DNA of 46,397 nt from Salinimicrobium profundisediminis (lineage in GTDB: Bacteria; Bacteroidota; Bacteroidia; Flavobacteriales; Flavobacteriaceae). Under the pieces are notes generated by a model that was given only the letters and a program-made list of their open reading frames with translations, did no database searches and was not told where the DNA came from. The DNA lies in NCBI RefSeq assembly GCF_026241755.1, contig NZ_JAPJDA010000006.1, positions 103,410 through 149,806 of the forward strand, written 5' to 3'. Below are positions 34,496 to 43,369 of the stretch, in pieces. Position numbers and translations under genes: made by a program. Every line of letters starts with the position of its first letter. Position 1 is the first letter of the stretch.

Positions 34496-34541
34496 GTGTC
34501 AAAAATGTCAAAAATCCGCAGCTTTTCAGGTGCGGATTTTT
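34496..34541. terminator. Gene-end motif and terminator between the KAS III and receptor genes
   Basis: GTGTCAAAAATGTCA (34496-34510) abuts a hairpin with AAAATCCGCA and TGCGGATTTT arms around a ten-base loop, then a T-run. The A-run on the left allows use from the convergent side too. Confidence 0.85.
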
Positions 34542-34562
34542 TTTGGCTAATTAAACAAGACA

Positions 34563-36929
34563 TTAAAAAATTCCACCACCACTGCTGGTGTTGTCGTCTC
34601 TTTGTTTTCTGTCAAGGGCTTTGTTTTTTCCACCTCCAAACCGGTACGAAAAGCCTAAGTATACCGTTTGAGAATCATTCCAGAAAGTTCCTTCCTGAGA
34701 GTAAGGCACATCAGATTGAAAACCGAATTCCTGGGTGTCAAAAATGTCATTTATGTTAAGGCTTATAGTGCCTTTATCGTTTAAAACATTATATCGGGCG
34801 CCGGCGTTTACAAACCAGAATTCTTTGGGGTTTATTTGTAGCAATTCGGTGCTGCTGCGGTACATTCCGAAGGTTTGCAGGCTCAGCTTTTTGGTAACAT
34901 CAAAGCTCTGGCTTATGCGCAGGCTGTACATGCTGCTTTTTATCTCCCTGTAATCGGTTCCCACAACGCCTTTTTCGGTACTGCTGTACAGTTCAAAGCT
35001 GGGGTTAATGCTCCACCAGTTAAAGGGTTTGTACCTGCCGCTAAGTTCAAAACCGTAGGCAGTGTTGTCTTCCCAGTTTTCATAGGTAAGCAGTAATCGC
35101 GAGGGGTCTTGCGGATCAATTAACAGTGCCTGGTTGATCTCATCTTCAATAAGCCGGTAAAAAACTCCTGCAGTTAAACTCCCTTTTTTGAAGTTGTGGG
35201 TATAATTCATTTCTACGGAATTTGTGAACTGCGGGTCAAGCTCGGGGTTTCCAACCTGCGAGAGCCTTGGTGTGGCAAATTCCCTCACCGGGTTTACCTG
35301 ATTAAGCCCAGGTCTGTCTACACGTCTTGAATAACTAAGCTGCAGCGTTTTCATCTCGTCAAAATTATAAGAGGCAAATGCTGAAGGGTACAGGGTCAAA
35401 TAATCGGTTTCGTAGATCAAATCGCCGTTGAGTACCGCTTCTACTTCATACTGTTCCAGCCTTGCTCCCAACTGGTAAGACCATTTTTTGAAGGTTTGGC
35501 CAAAGGTGGCGTAAGTAGAGAGTATGTTGTTGTCGTAATCGTACAGTGTGTTCTCAAGATTAGGGCTGGTAGTGCGATAATCATTCCTGGTCCTTCTAAA
35601 CCTTGCTTCAGCTCCAAGTTCAATTTTTGAGGTCTCTGAAAACGGATTCTCATAATCCAGGTTAAAAGTTGAATTAGACAGCTCTTCCTCGGTGTTGTCC
35701 CGGTAAGAGTCAAAATCACCTGCTCCTGTACCACTGTACATATATTTGGCAACATCAGTTTCATCGGTGATGCTGTGATCGGCTTCCAGGATGAGCTTAT
35801 GGCCTTCAGCATTAAAATCATGGTTAAACACAAAATTGTAGGTCTGGGTGTGGTTTTCCCCGTCAAAAAGAAATTCCTGCAACAGGTTCCTTTCATCGTT
35901 TAACCCATAATCTAACCTCACGGTACCTACAGGAGAGCCGTTGTAGATATTCTGATTGGTGTACACAGAAAAAGTATTGCGGTCATCCATGTAGTAATCC
36001 ATCCCAAATTTGATGAGATAGGATTTCCTGTCGTTCAAAAAGCTAATATTTTCGGTATAATTCTGGGTGAAATTTTCCAGTCTTCCGTTGTTCTGGCTTT
36101 CGCCGCCATTGGTACCAAGATTGGTGAAAAAATTTACTTTCCCGGTGCGGTAGTTCATGTTGAGCGAACCTGTATAGCGGGTGTACTCGCCCTGGGTGAT
36201 GCCGGTGTTGAGGTTTCCGTTAAATCCGAGATTGGAATTTTTATGCAGAATGATATTGATGATCCCACTCATGCCTTCAGGATTATATTTTGCTGAAGGG
36301 TTGGTGATCAACTCAATGCTTTTGATGGAGGTACTTGGTATTTGTTTTAAAAGCTGCGCGGCGGGAATGTTAGTGGGTTTTCCGTCAACAAGTATCTTTA
36401 CATTGTCGTTGCCACGCATAGAGATATTCCCGTCCTGGTCTACAGCAAGACTGGGAATGTTGTTCATGATCTCGCTGGCCGAAGCTCCTGCTGTGGTGAG
36501 GTCTTTTCCAACATTTACCACCTTGCGGTCTATGCGCTGTTCAATAGTAGACCTTTCAGCCACCACTTCTACAGAGTCGAGTTGGGCCACTTCGGGTTCC
36601 AGGTAAATGGTTCCGAGGTTAAATTGCCGCTTCCCGCTGTTCACGTTCACCTCGCGGCTAAAGGCTTTAAAACCCATATACTGGATCTTGAAGAGATAAG
36701 TGCCGTCTTTCAGCTTTTCAATTTCAAAAGTTCCATCGGTAGAAGTCACTGCTCCGGTAACCATTTCTCCTTCGGGCGTGGTCACACTAATGGTAGCATA
36801 GGGGATGGGTTCTTTAAATTCCTGGTCCATTACCTGCCCAATGATGGTACCAAGGTCTGTAGGATCGGAGCTTGCTTCTGCGGAAAGGCTTCCGAAGCTA
36901 AAAATTAAAATAGCGATTAACTGTTTCAT
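34563..36929 (-). CDS. TonB-dependent receptor / outer membrane beta-barrel family protein
   Basis: About 788 residues: signal peptide (MKQLIAILIFSFGSLSAEA), CarboxypepD_reg-like domain about 25-115, plug-like region about 120-230 (LDSVEVVAERSTIEQRIDRK, then SMRGNDNVKILVDGKP) and a beta-barrel of the OMP_b-brl_3 type to the C-terminus. The ligand is unknown. The ATG at 36929 is chosen because it directly precedes the signal peptide; 22 codons of open frame upstream are not protein-like. It stands alone with no SusD partner, so a polysaccharide-utilisation role is unlikely. Confidence 0.88.
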   Translation of the reverse strand: MKQLIAILIFSFGSLSAEASSDPTDLGTIIGQVMDQEFKEPIPYATISVTTPEGEMVTGAVTSTDGTFEIEKLKDGTYLFKIQYMGFKAFSREVNVNSGKRQFNLGTIYLEPEVAQLDSVEVVAERSTIEQRIDRKVVNVGKDLTTAGASASEIMNNIPSLAVDQDGNISMRGNDNVKILVDGKPTNIPAAQLLKQIPSTSIKSIELITNPSAKYNPEGMSGIINIILHKNSNLGFNGNLNTGITQGEYTRYTGSLNMNYRTGKVNFFTNLGTNGGESQNNGRLENFTQNYTENISFLNDRKSYLIKFGMDYYMDDRNTFSVYTNQNIYNGSPVGTVRLDYGLNDERNLLQEFLFDGENHTQTYNFVFNHDFNAEGHKLILEADHSITDETDVAKYMYSGTGAGDFDSYRDNTEEELSNSTFNLDYENPFSETSKIELGAEARFRRTRNDYRTTSPNLENTLYDYDNNILSTYATFGQTFKKWSYQLGARLEQYEVEAVLNGDLIYETDYLTLYPSAFASYNFDEMKTLQLSYSRRVDRPGLNQVNPVREFATPRLSQVGNPELDPQFTNSVEMNYTHNFKKGSLTAGVFYRLIEDEINQALLIDPQDPSRLLLTYENWEDNTAYGFELSGRYKPFNWWSINPSFELYSSTEKGVVGTDYREIKSSMYSLRISQSFDVTKKLSLQTFGMYRSSTELLQINPKEFWFVNAGARYNVLNDKGTISLNINDIFDTQEFGFQSDVPYSQEGTFWNDSQTVYLGFSYRFGGGKNKALDRKQRDDNTSSGGGIF

Positions 36930-37101
36930 TGTTTGATTGATTTGATGATGGTTATTATTTAGCCTAATACCTTGTATAACATAATGTAAAAACAAATGTT
37001 TTCCTGAAAAAGTATTCGGCTCTATTATAAAGACTGCTCAAAAAACGGTTTGTTACAAAGACTGCTGAATTTTTTTTCTGAAGCTTTTGCTGAAAATGAA
37101 A

Positions 37102-37131
37102 AAGCCCGTGCATAAAAAAATGCACGGGCTT
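37102..37131 (-). terminator. Orphan terminator-like hairpin in a divergent gap
   Basis: AAGCCCGTGCAT and ATGCACGGGCTT arms form a 12-bp stem; on the minus strand it is followed by TTTTTC. Its neighbours diverge (receptor leftwards, CoA-binding protein rightwards), so no known gene ends here. The rest of the gap (36930-37253) shows no other gene. Confidence 0.65.
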
Positions 37132-37253
37132 GGCACCGGGGCATTTAGACACTAACCATCAATGTTTTATAAATGCCTTCAATGCGGGAAATATTTCTTA
37201 CTTTAAAGACTACTAAATTTTAGTATTGTTACAGTAAAAAATAGCATGAAAAT

Positions 37254-37616
37254 ATGAAGAAGAAAACGCTTGTACTTGGTGCAACCACCAACCCGGCGAG
37301 GTATGCCAATATTGCAATTAACAGGCTCACGCAGAATCAGGTTCCCACTGTAGCCATTGGATTGCGGCAGGGAACGGTGGCCGGAGTGCCTATTGAAACT
37401 GAAAAAGTACCTTTTGAAGATATACATACTGTCACTTTATACCTGGGCCCGCCAAGGCAGGAAGAGTATTACGAATATATCGTCTCGCTTCAGCCTGAAA
37501 GGGTGATCTTTAATCCCGGCACCGAAAACCCCGAGTTCTTCAGAATTCTTCAAAAGAACGGCATTGAAGTAGAAGTGGCCTGTACCCTTATTTTACTTTC
37601 TACGAAGCAGTACTAA
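37254..37616 (+). CDS. CoA-binding domain protein
   Basis: A 120-residue single-domain protein with a Rossmann-like CoA-binding fold (LVLGATTNPARYANIAINRL, then RVIFNPGTENPEF). Relatives such as YccU are small and of unknown role. The gene overlaps the convergent symporter gene by 24 bp at the 3' ends, with no terminator between them, so transcripts of the two genes are partly antisense. A TAGTATTG box (one mismatch to TAnnTTTG) lies about 30 bases upstream. Confidence 0.85.
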   Translation: MKKKTLVLGATTNPARYANIAINRLTQNQVPTVAIGLRQGTVAGVPIETEKVPFEDIHTVTLYLGPPRQEEYYEYIVSLQPERVIFNPGTENPEFFRILQKNGIEVEVACTLILLSTKQY

Positions 37617-39050
37617 CCCAAGGAATGTAAAAGCGCCATTCACAATAAGGAGTTCATAGTTGAACACATAGCCGCCCAAATATTCTGAGGGTAGATTGCC
37701 AATAATAAAAGTGATGACCACCGAGAGAATGGACACGAGCCAAACCCATTGGTCTTTCACCTGCATTTTTGTAAAAATTCCGAAGGTAAAAAGTCCTAAT
37801 AAAGGACCATAGGTATAGGTTGCAGCTGTAAGCAGCAGGTCAATAACATTGCTGTCAAGCAAATATTTAAAGGCAATGATCACTGCAATCATTAAAGCGC
37901 TAATACCAACATGTACCCACTGGCGCAATCCCTTTTGCTTAGAAAGTTCTTTCTTTTCAATATCGAGAAAATCTACGCAAAAACTTGTGGTGAGAGAGGT
38001 AAGGGCACTGTCGGCGCTCGAATATGCCGCGGCAATAAGCCCCAGGATAAAGATCACGGGCAGGGCCATTCCCATACTGCCGCTAAGGGCAATTTCAGGA
38101 AAAAGCAGGTCGGTTTTTGCGCTGCCGTCCATTACGGGTACGGCAATATTGTTTTCTCCCGCATAGATAAAGAGCAAAGCACCAAGAAAGAGGAATAACA
38201 GGTTAACCGGAACGAACACAAAACTGTACGAAAGCATGTTCTTTTGTGCATCCCTTAAATTCCGGCAGGTGAGGTTTTTCTGCATCATGTCCTGGTCAAG
38301 TCCCGTCATACAAATAGTGATGAACATTCCTCCAAAAAAGGCTTTCCAGAAGTAGTTCCGGTCCAGGATACTTTCAAAGAAAAAGGTTTTGGTGTAAGGC
38401 TCCAGTCTGGGGGCAGTAAAGAAATCGGCAAACTGCCAGTTGAGTTCTTCAGAAACAAAATAAATAGCTACAGCTACAGAGCCAAGCATAAAAAAAGTTT
38501 GCAGGGTGTCTGTCCACACAATGGTTTTTATTCCTGCGCGTGCGGTGTAGAGCCAGATCAGTAAGATTGAGAGGGTAACCGTGACAAAGAACGGTACATC
38601 CCAGGCATCAAAAACAAAATACTGAAGTACTGTAGCCACTAAAAACAACCTGAAAGAAGCTCCTAAAACCCTTGATATAAAGAAGAAAAAAGCTCCTGTG
38701 CGATAACTTACATTTCCAAAACGCTGTTGGAGGTATTGATAAATAGAAGTAACATTGAGCCTGTAATATATGGGCAAAAGGATAAATGTGATGACAAGGT
38801 AACCGGCAAGATATCCCAGCACCACCTGCATGTAACTAAACTGCGAATCGCCCACCCAGCCCGGCACCGAAATAAAAGTGACGCCCGAAAGTGACGCACC
38901 CACCATCCCAAAAGCTACTATATACCAGGGGGATTCTTTGTTGGCCTTGAAAAAGGTTTCGTTAGTTGCGTTTTTTCCGGTGAAGTAGGAAATAAGAAGC
39001 AGTACCCCAAAATATGCGGCGATTATCAATAGGATTGTGATAGGTTCCAT
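37593..39050 (-). CDS. Sodium/solute symporter (SSS family)
   Basis: A 485-residue inner-membrane transporter with about 13 helices. It carries SSS-family features: GMVGASLSGVTFISVPGWV in the first repeat, RVLGASFRLF, the GLDQDMMQKN region and the sodium-site segment AAAYSSADSALTSLTTSF. It takes up an unknown organic solute with sodium. Its 3' end overlaps the CoA-binding gene, and its start is about 100 bp from the divergent recR. Confidence 0.92.
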   Translation of the reverse strand: MEPITILLIIAAYFGVLLLISYFTGKNATNETFFKANKESPWYIVAFGMVGASLSGVTFISVPGWVGDSQFSYMQVVLGYLAGYLVITFILLPIYYRLNVTSIYQYLQQRFGNVSYRTGAFFFFISRVLGASFRLFLVATVLQYFVFDAWDVPFFVTVTLSILLIWLYTARAGIKTIVWTDTLQTFFMLGSVAVAIYFVSEELNWQFADFFTAPRLEPYTKTFFFESILDRNYFWKAFFGGMFITICMTGLDQDMMQKNLTCRNLRDAQKNMLSYSFVFVPVNLLFLFLGALLFIYAGENNIAVPVMDGSAKTDLLFPEIALSGSMGMALPVIFILGLIAAAYSSADSALTSLTTSFCVDFLDIEKKELSKQKGLRQWVHVGISALMIAVIIAFKYLLDSNVIDLLLTAATYTYGPLLGLFTFGIFTKMQVKDQWVWLVSILSVVITFIIGNLPSEYLGGYVFNYELLIVNGAFTFLGLVLLRRK

Positions 39051-39137
39051 TCAGGATTTGATTCGGAGCAATTATGTTAGCCTTATTAATGTCTGCTAAA
39101 CTATAAAAATTGTTTAAACTTCTCTCCTCAAAAATTG

Positions 39138-39145
39138 TAGTTTTG
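39138..39145 (+). promoter_or_regulatory. Promoter box immediately before recR
   Basis: TAGTTTTG matches TAnnTTTG and is followed by only four bases and the recR ATG, the third such arrangement in the window. Confidence 0.5.
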
Positions 39146-39149
39146 CAAC

Positions 39150-39767
39150 ATGGAATTTTCTTCAAAATTACTGGAAGGGGCTGTGAATGAAATGTCTCAG
39201 CTTCCCGGCATTGGCAGGCGTACGGCCCTGCGGCTCGTATTGCACCTTCTTAAACAACCCGAATCTCAAACGGTTGCATTGAGCAAGGCACTGGTAGACC
39301 TTAAGACTGAAGTAAAATTTTGTGCAAACTGCCATAATATTAGCGATACCGAACTCTGTGAGATTTGTGCAAACAAGAGCCGCCAGCGTGAGGTGGTTTG
39401 TGTGGTAGAAGATATTAGGGATGTAATGGCGATTGAGAACACCAGCCAGTATCGCGGACTCTACCATGTTTTGGGTGGTAAAATTAATCCGATGGAAGGA
39501 GTTGGACCTTCACAGCTCACCATAAAATCTTTAGTGGAGAAAGCCAGGAAAGGGGAAATTAAAGAAGTGATCTTTGCCCTTAGCAGTACTCTTGAGGGAG
39601 ATACTACCAATTTTTACATTTTTAAACAGCTTGAAGGGCTGGAAATCCAAACGAGCACTATTGCCCGCGGAATTTCGGTGGGAGATGAACTGGAATACGC
39701 CGATGAGGTCACCCTGGGGCGCAGCATCACCAACCGCATTCCGTTCGAAAATTCCCTGAAGCAATAA
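39150..39767 (+). CDS. recR: Recombination mediator RecR
   Basis: RecR works with RecO/RecF to load RecA at gaps. 205 residues: helix-hairpin-helix near the N-terminus ([18 protein letters not shown]), a zinc finger with C58, C61, C70 and C73, and a Toprim domain ([14 protein letters not shown], then [14 protein letters not shown]). Full length. The ATG at 39150 gives the canonical start. A small hairpin (CCTGC/GCAGG, 39801-39817) and a gene-end motif follow. Confidence 0.96.
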   Translation: MEFSSKLLEGAVNEMSQLPGIGRRTALRLVLHLLKQPESQTVALSKALVDLKTEVKFCANCHNISDTELCEICANKSRQREVVCVVEDIRDVMAIENTSQYRGLYHVLGGKINPMEGVGPSQLTIKSLVEKARKGEIKEVIFALSSTLEGDTTNFYIFKQLEGLEIQTSTIARGISVGDELEYADEVTLGRSITNRIPFENSLKQ

Positions 39768-39800
39768 AACCTGATCAGTTATTTATCGGCTTCTGAATGA

Positions 39801-39836
39801 CCTGCTAAAATTGCAGGAGTGTCAAAAATGGCATTT
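39801..39836. terminator. Weak hairpin plus gene-end motif between recR and the SDR gene
   Basis: CCTGC and GCAGG surround a seven-base loop, followed directly by GTGTCAAAAATGGCATTT, which reaches the SDR stop codon. There is no real T-run, so terminator strength is doubtful. Confidence 0.45.
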
Positions 39837-40752
39837 AGCTGTCTTCTTTTTTCATTCGTTCTTTAATGTTTCCTTCCACCCTTGTGCCTTCTTTCATAGG
39901 TTCATAAATACTTCCTGTAGTGGAGGGCATAGGGGCAGCTTTTTCAACTTCGTATTCGGCGATTTTAGCCGAAGCCCGTTCCGTCCATTCAGGAAATATC
40001 TGGTGAAAGAAATTTGAAGCGCCGGCAATAGGCCCTACAGGCATTTTTATTTTAGGGTTTACACAGGCTTCAATAATTTTATCTATCACAGGTTGAGGTT
40101 CATCCATCGCAGCCATTCGGGGTTTGTGTCCGGTGTAATTGGCGGCGTGTTTCCACCACGGCGTATCTACAGCCCAGGGCATTATAGTGGCAATTTTAAT
40201 ATTTTTTTTGCCGCTCAAATTGAGTTCCTCCGTAAGGGAGCGACCAAGGCTTAGCACAGCCGATTTTGTTGCGGCGTAGGTATTTTGAAGTGCCAGTGGT
40301 ACCTCACTGTCTATAGACCCAACATTGATGAGAATCCCCCGGTCCCGTTCCACAAAATGTTCCATGGCCACATGGGCACCGTACACCAGGCCTTTGAGGT
40401 TCACATCTATCAGCCGGGCGTGATCCTCAATCGGGATGTCCCAAAAATAACCCAGCGCACCTACTCCTACATTATTTATCCAGATATCAATACTGCCAGA
40501 TTTCTCGAGGGCAGTATCGCGTAGCTTCTTAATATCGTTTACATTACTAACATCACAGGTAACGGTCTTGAGTTTTCCGCCCTCGTTCATAACCTCTTCT
40601 TCAAGGCTTTTCAGAACTTCGGTTCTTCTTGCCGCTCCTACAACATTGGCGCCTAATTTTGCCAATTCTATGGCTGCACCGCGACCAAATCCGCTTGAAA
40701 CGCCGGTGATCACTATTGTTTTTCCTCTTAATTCTTCTCTGTTTACGCTCAT
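39835..40752 (-). CDS. Short-chain dehydrogenase/reductase
   Basis: A 305-residue NAD(P)-dependent oxidoreductase of the classical SDR type: cofactor loop TGVSSGFGRG (16-25), NNVG at 93-96, catalytic S146, Y159 and K163. A C-terminal extension of about 60 residues, rich in Lys/Glu (MPSTTGSIYEPMKEGTRVEG), goes beyond the normal ~250-residue core. The A-R-R after the second strand suggests NADP. Substrate unknown; no operon partner. Confidence 0.9.
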   Translation of the reverse strand: MSVNREELRGKTIVITGVSSGFGRGAAIELAKLGANVVGAARRTEVLKSLEEEVMNEGGKLKTVTCDVSNVNDIKKLRDTALEKSGSIDIWINNVGVGALGYFWDIPIEDHARLIDVNLKGLVYGAHVAMEHFVERDRGILINVGSIDSEVPLALQNTYAATKSAVLSLGRSLTEELNLSGKKNIKIATIMPWAVDTPWWKHAANYTGHKPRMAAMDEPQPVIDKIIEACVNPKIKMPVGPIAGASNFFHQIFPEWTERASAKIAEYEVEKAAPMPSTTGSIYEPMKEGTRVEGNIKERMKKEDS

Positions 40753-41148
40753 TGCTATACTTTTTATTTAAAGTAGAGATTTGAAAGGGAAGGAGTTAAT
40801 AAGAAAAACCTAAAATGTACCCAATAAAAAGTGAAGGTAGCGTGGCTTATGTCTTACTCTGTGCGGATATTTTTTCAAAAAAGAGGTTTGATTTTGCCAT
40901 TTTTGGAACCTTCAGCCTGGCAGATTTTTTCTTACTTCTGAAACTTCCGGTTTAGACTACTTTAAAAAACAAGCGTATCTTTTTCGAAACTAAGTAGTGA
41001 AAATTGTAATTTTACTGAGGAAACAGGCCATTTTTCAGAAGCAAAAAGAAGCCTGTAAATTCTCGCTGCTGAATAATTATTATTAATTGAGGTAAATTTT
41101 TAGTAATTTCGCAGTCAATTTTAAGTAAAATATCTTCGAGATAAGAAT
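40753..41148. other. Intergenic stretch without recognised genes
   Basis: A 396-bp gap upstream of the E2 gene, between divergent genes. I see no gene, only AT-rich sequence, a small ACAGGC/GCCTGT inverted repeat (about 41025-41060) and a TAATTTCG box (one mismatch to TAnnTTTG) about 35 bases before the E2 start. Confidence 0.5.
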
Positions 41149-42465
41149 ATGGCAAAATTTGAACTAAAATTACCCAAGATGGGGGAGAGTGTTGCGGAAG
41201 CAACCATTACGAATTGGTTAAAAGAAGTTGGAGAGACCATTGAAGCCGATGAGGCGGTTCTGGAAATTGCCACAGATAAGGTTGATAGTGAGGTGCCGAG
41301 TGAAGTAGACGGCGTGTTGGTTGAAAAGTTATTCAACGAAGATGATGTGGTACAGGTAGGGCAAACCATTGCTATTATTGAGACTGAAGGAGAAGAAGCG
41401 GCAGAGACCACCCCGGTGGCTGACCAGGAAGTGCCTTCACCCGAGATTGAAGAAGCCGTTGCCGAAGCCGAAGGCAGAGTGGAAGAGGCAAAAAATATTA
41501 CTACCTCAGATTATGCCGATAGTAACAGGTTCTACTCTCCGCTGGTAAAGAATATTGCGAAAGAAGAAGGGATCTCTTTTGACGAACTGGAAAAAATTCC
41601 AGGAAGCGGTAAAGAAGGAAGGGTCACTAAAAATGACATTTTAGACTACCTTGAAAATCGTTCTTCCCAACCCGCTGCACAACCGCAGCAAGGGCAGCAA
41701 AAACCACAGCAGGCAGCTGCGCCGCAACCGGCCAAAACTCCGGTGAGCGTGAATGGTGAAGACGAGATCATCGAGATGTCACGTATGGGTAAAATGATTG
41801 CGCACCACATGGTAGAAAGTGTGCAGACTTCTGCTCACGTGCAGTCTTTTATTGAGGTAGATGTGACCAACATCTGGAACTGGAGAAAGAAAAATAAAGA
41901 TGCTTTTGAAAAGAGGGAAGGCGAGAAACTCACCTTTACCCCAATTTTTATGGAAGCCGTAGCCAAAGCGATTAAAGATTTCCCGTTGATCAATATATCT
42001 GTTGACGGAGACAAGATCATTAAACGCAAAAATATCAACCTGGGGATGGCAGCAGCACTTCCCGATGGTAACCTGATTGTGCCGGTGATCAAAAATGCCG
42101 ATCAGCTTAACCTGGTGGGAATGGCCAGGACCGTAAATGACCTTGCTAACCGTGCCCGTCTTAACAAACTGAAGCCAGATGATATCCAGGGAGGTACTTA
42201 TACCGTAACAAACGTGGGTACCTTTGGAAGTGTAATGGGTACTCCAATTATTAATCAGCCGCAGGTGGCTATCCTCGCACTGGGGGCTATTAGAAAAGTA
42301 CCGGCAGTGATAGAAACCCCCGAAGGAGATTTTATTGGGATTCGTTACAAGATGTTCCTTTCACACAGTTACGACCACCGCGTGGTGAACGGGGCTTTGG
42401 GTGGCCAGTTTGTACAAAGAGTGGCCCAGTACCTTGAAAAATTTGACAAGAACAGAGACCTGTAA
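41149..42465 (+). CDS. 2-oxo acid dehydrogenase E2 (dihydrolipoamide acyltransferase)
   Basis: The E2 core of a 2-oxo acid dehydrogenase complex, probably branched-chain or 2-oxoglutarate type, 438 residues. One lipoyl domain (1-77, lipoyl-lysine K44 in ATDKVDSEVP), a peripheral subunit-binding domain (about 125-168, RFYSPLVKNIAKEEGI), a Gln/Pro/Ala linker and the catalytic domain (about 205-438). The usual active-site HxxxDG reads DHRVVNG, with Asn in place of Asp. E1 and E3 genes are not next to it. It ends in a strong terminator. Confidence 0.92.
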   Translation: MAKFELKLPKMGESVAEATITNWLKEVGETIEADEAVLEIATDKVDSEVPSEVDGVLVEKLFNEDDVVQVGQTIAIIETEGEEAAETTPVADQEVPSPEIEEAVAEAEGRVEEAKNITTSDYADSNRFYSPLVKNIAKEEGISFDELEKIPGSGKEGRVTKNDILDYLENRSSQPAAQPQQGQQKPQQAAAPQPAKTPVSVNGEDEIIEMSRMGKMIAHHMVESVQTSAHVQSFIEVDVTNIWNWRKKNKDAFEKREGEKLTFTPIFMEAVAKAIKDFPLINISVDGDKIIKRKNINLGMAAALPDGNLIVPVIKNADQLNLVGMARTVNDLANRARLNKLKPDDIQGGTYTVTNVGTFGSVMGTPIINQPQVAILALGAIRKVPAVIETPEGDFIGIRYKMFLSHSYDHRVVNGALGGQFVQRVAQYLEKFDKNRDL

Positions 42466-42470
42466 CACAG

Positions 42471-42523
42471 GTGTCTAAAATGATAAAAAGCCATAGCCTT
42501 TCGGGTTGTGGCTTTCTTTTTTT
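42471..42523 (+). terminator. Gene-end motif and terminator after the E2 gene
   Basis: GTGTCTAAAATGATA (42471-42485), a variant of the gene-end motif, is followed by a hairpin with AAAGCCATAGCC and GGGTTGTGGCTTT arms and then T-rich sequence. Confidence 0.85.
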
Positions 42524-42577
42524 TATTGTTTCCCGCTAAAGTTTCGGGAAATATTATCTTTACCAAAACTACAAACT

Positions 42578-43357
42578 ATGGAGTTGAAGCTGAATAAGCC
42601 TCTGTGTTTTTTTGATCTTGAAGCCACGGGTACCAATGTTGCCAAAGACAGGATTGTGGAAATTTCAATTTTAAAGATCTTTCCAAACGGAAACCGCGAA
42701 AGCAAAACCTGGCTGGTAAACCCCACTGTACCAATCTCAAAAGATGTGGTGGCCGTGCACGGTATTACCAATGAGAAAGTGGCCAACGAACCCACTTTTA
42801 AAGAACTTGCCCCCGTTGTTTATGAAATGATTAAAGGCTGTGACCTTGCAGGTTACAACTCAAACCGTTACGATATCCCGCTTTTGGCTGAAGAAATGCT
42901 GCGGGCCGGGGTTGATTTTGATATGAAGAACGCCCTGTCTGTAGATGTGCAGACCATCTTTCATAAAATGGAACAACGCACGCTTTCTGCTGCCTATAAA
43001 TTTTACTGTGGAAAAGAGCTTGAAGGCGCTCACGGGGCCGAAGTTGATACCATGGCGACCTATGAAGTCCTTAAATCTCAGCTTGATAAATATGAGGATG
43101 AATTGCAGAATGATGTAAAGTGGCTTTCATCGTTCACCTCCAGAAAAGAGTGTGCAGATATTGCCGGCCTCATTGTTTTTGACAAGAAAGGCCGCGAGGT
43201 GTTTAGCTTCGGAAAGCACAAAGGAAAGTCTGTTGAAGATATTCTTGACCAGGAACCGGGCTATTTCGGGTGGTTTCAAAATGCCGATTTCCCGTTGTAC
43301 ACCAAGAAAGTACTTACTGCAATCAAATTGCGAAAACTAAATACCAAGCTTAAGTAA
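42578..43357 (+). CDS. DEDDh 3'-5' exonuclease with C-terminal DUF3820-like domain
   Basis: A 259-residue DnaQ-fold exonuclease. The metal-binding set is D13 and E15 (FFDLEATG), D99 (NSNRYDIPLL), H152 and D157 (AHGAEVDTMA). The last ~60 residues (FSFGKHKGKSVEDILDQ, then PGYFGWFQ) form the small DUF3820-type domain often found with such nucleases. The ATG at 42578 is chosen over the open frame from 42506, whose first part is terminator and leader. It heads the operon exonuclease-FAH-HPt-cinA. A TATCTTTA promoter-like box lies 16 bases upstream. Confidence 0.92.
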   Translation: MELKLNKPLCFFDLEATGTNVAKDRIVEISILKIFPNGNRESKTWLVNPTVPISKDVVAVHGITNEKVANEPTFKELAPVVYEMIKGCDLAGYNSNRYDIPLLAEEMLRAGVDFDMKNALSVDVQTIFHKMEQRTLSAAYKFYCGKELEGAHGAEVDTMATYEVLKSQLDKYEDELQNDVKWLSSFTSRKECADIAGLIVFDKKGREVFSFGKHKGKSVEDILDQEPGYFGWFQNADFPLYTKKVLTAIKLRKLNTKLK

Positions 43358-43369
43358 TTCTTTAGTCTT

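Noticed and set aside
34000-34563. 187-codon minus-strand frame opposite the KAS III gene
   Set aside because: Shadow of a clear condensing enzyme; the composition follows the opposite strand's codon bias.
36964-37152. 62-codon minus-strand frame upstream of the receptor
   Set aside because: It runs through the orphan hairpin and has no signal, motif or plausible start context.
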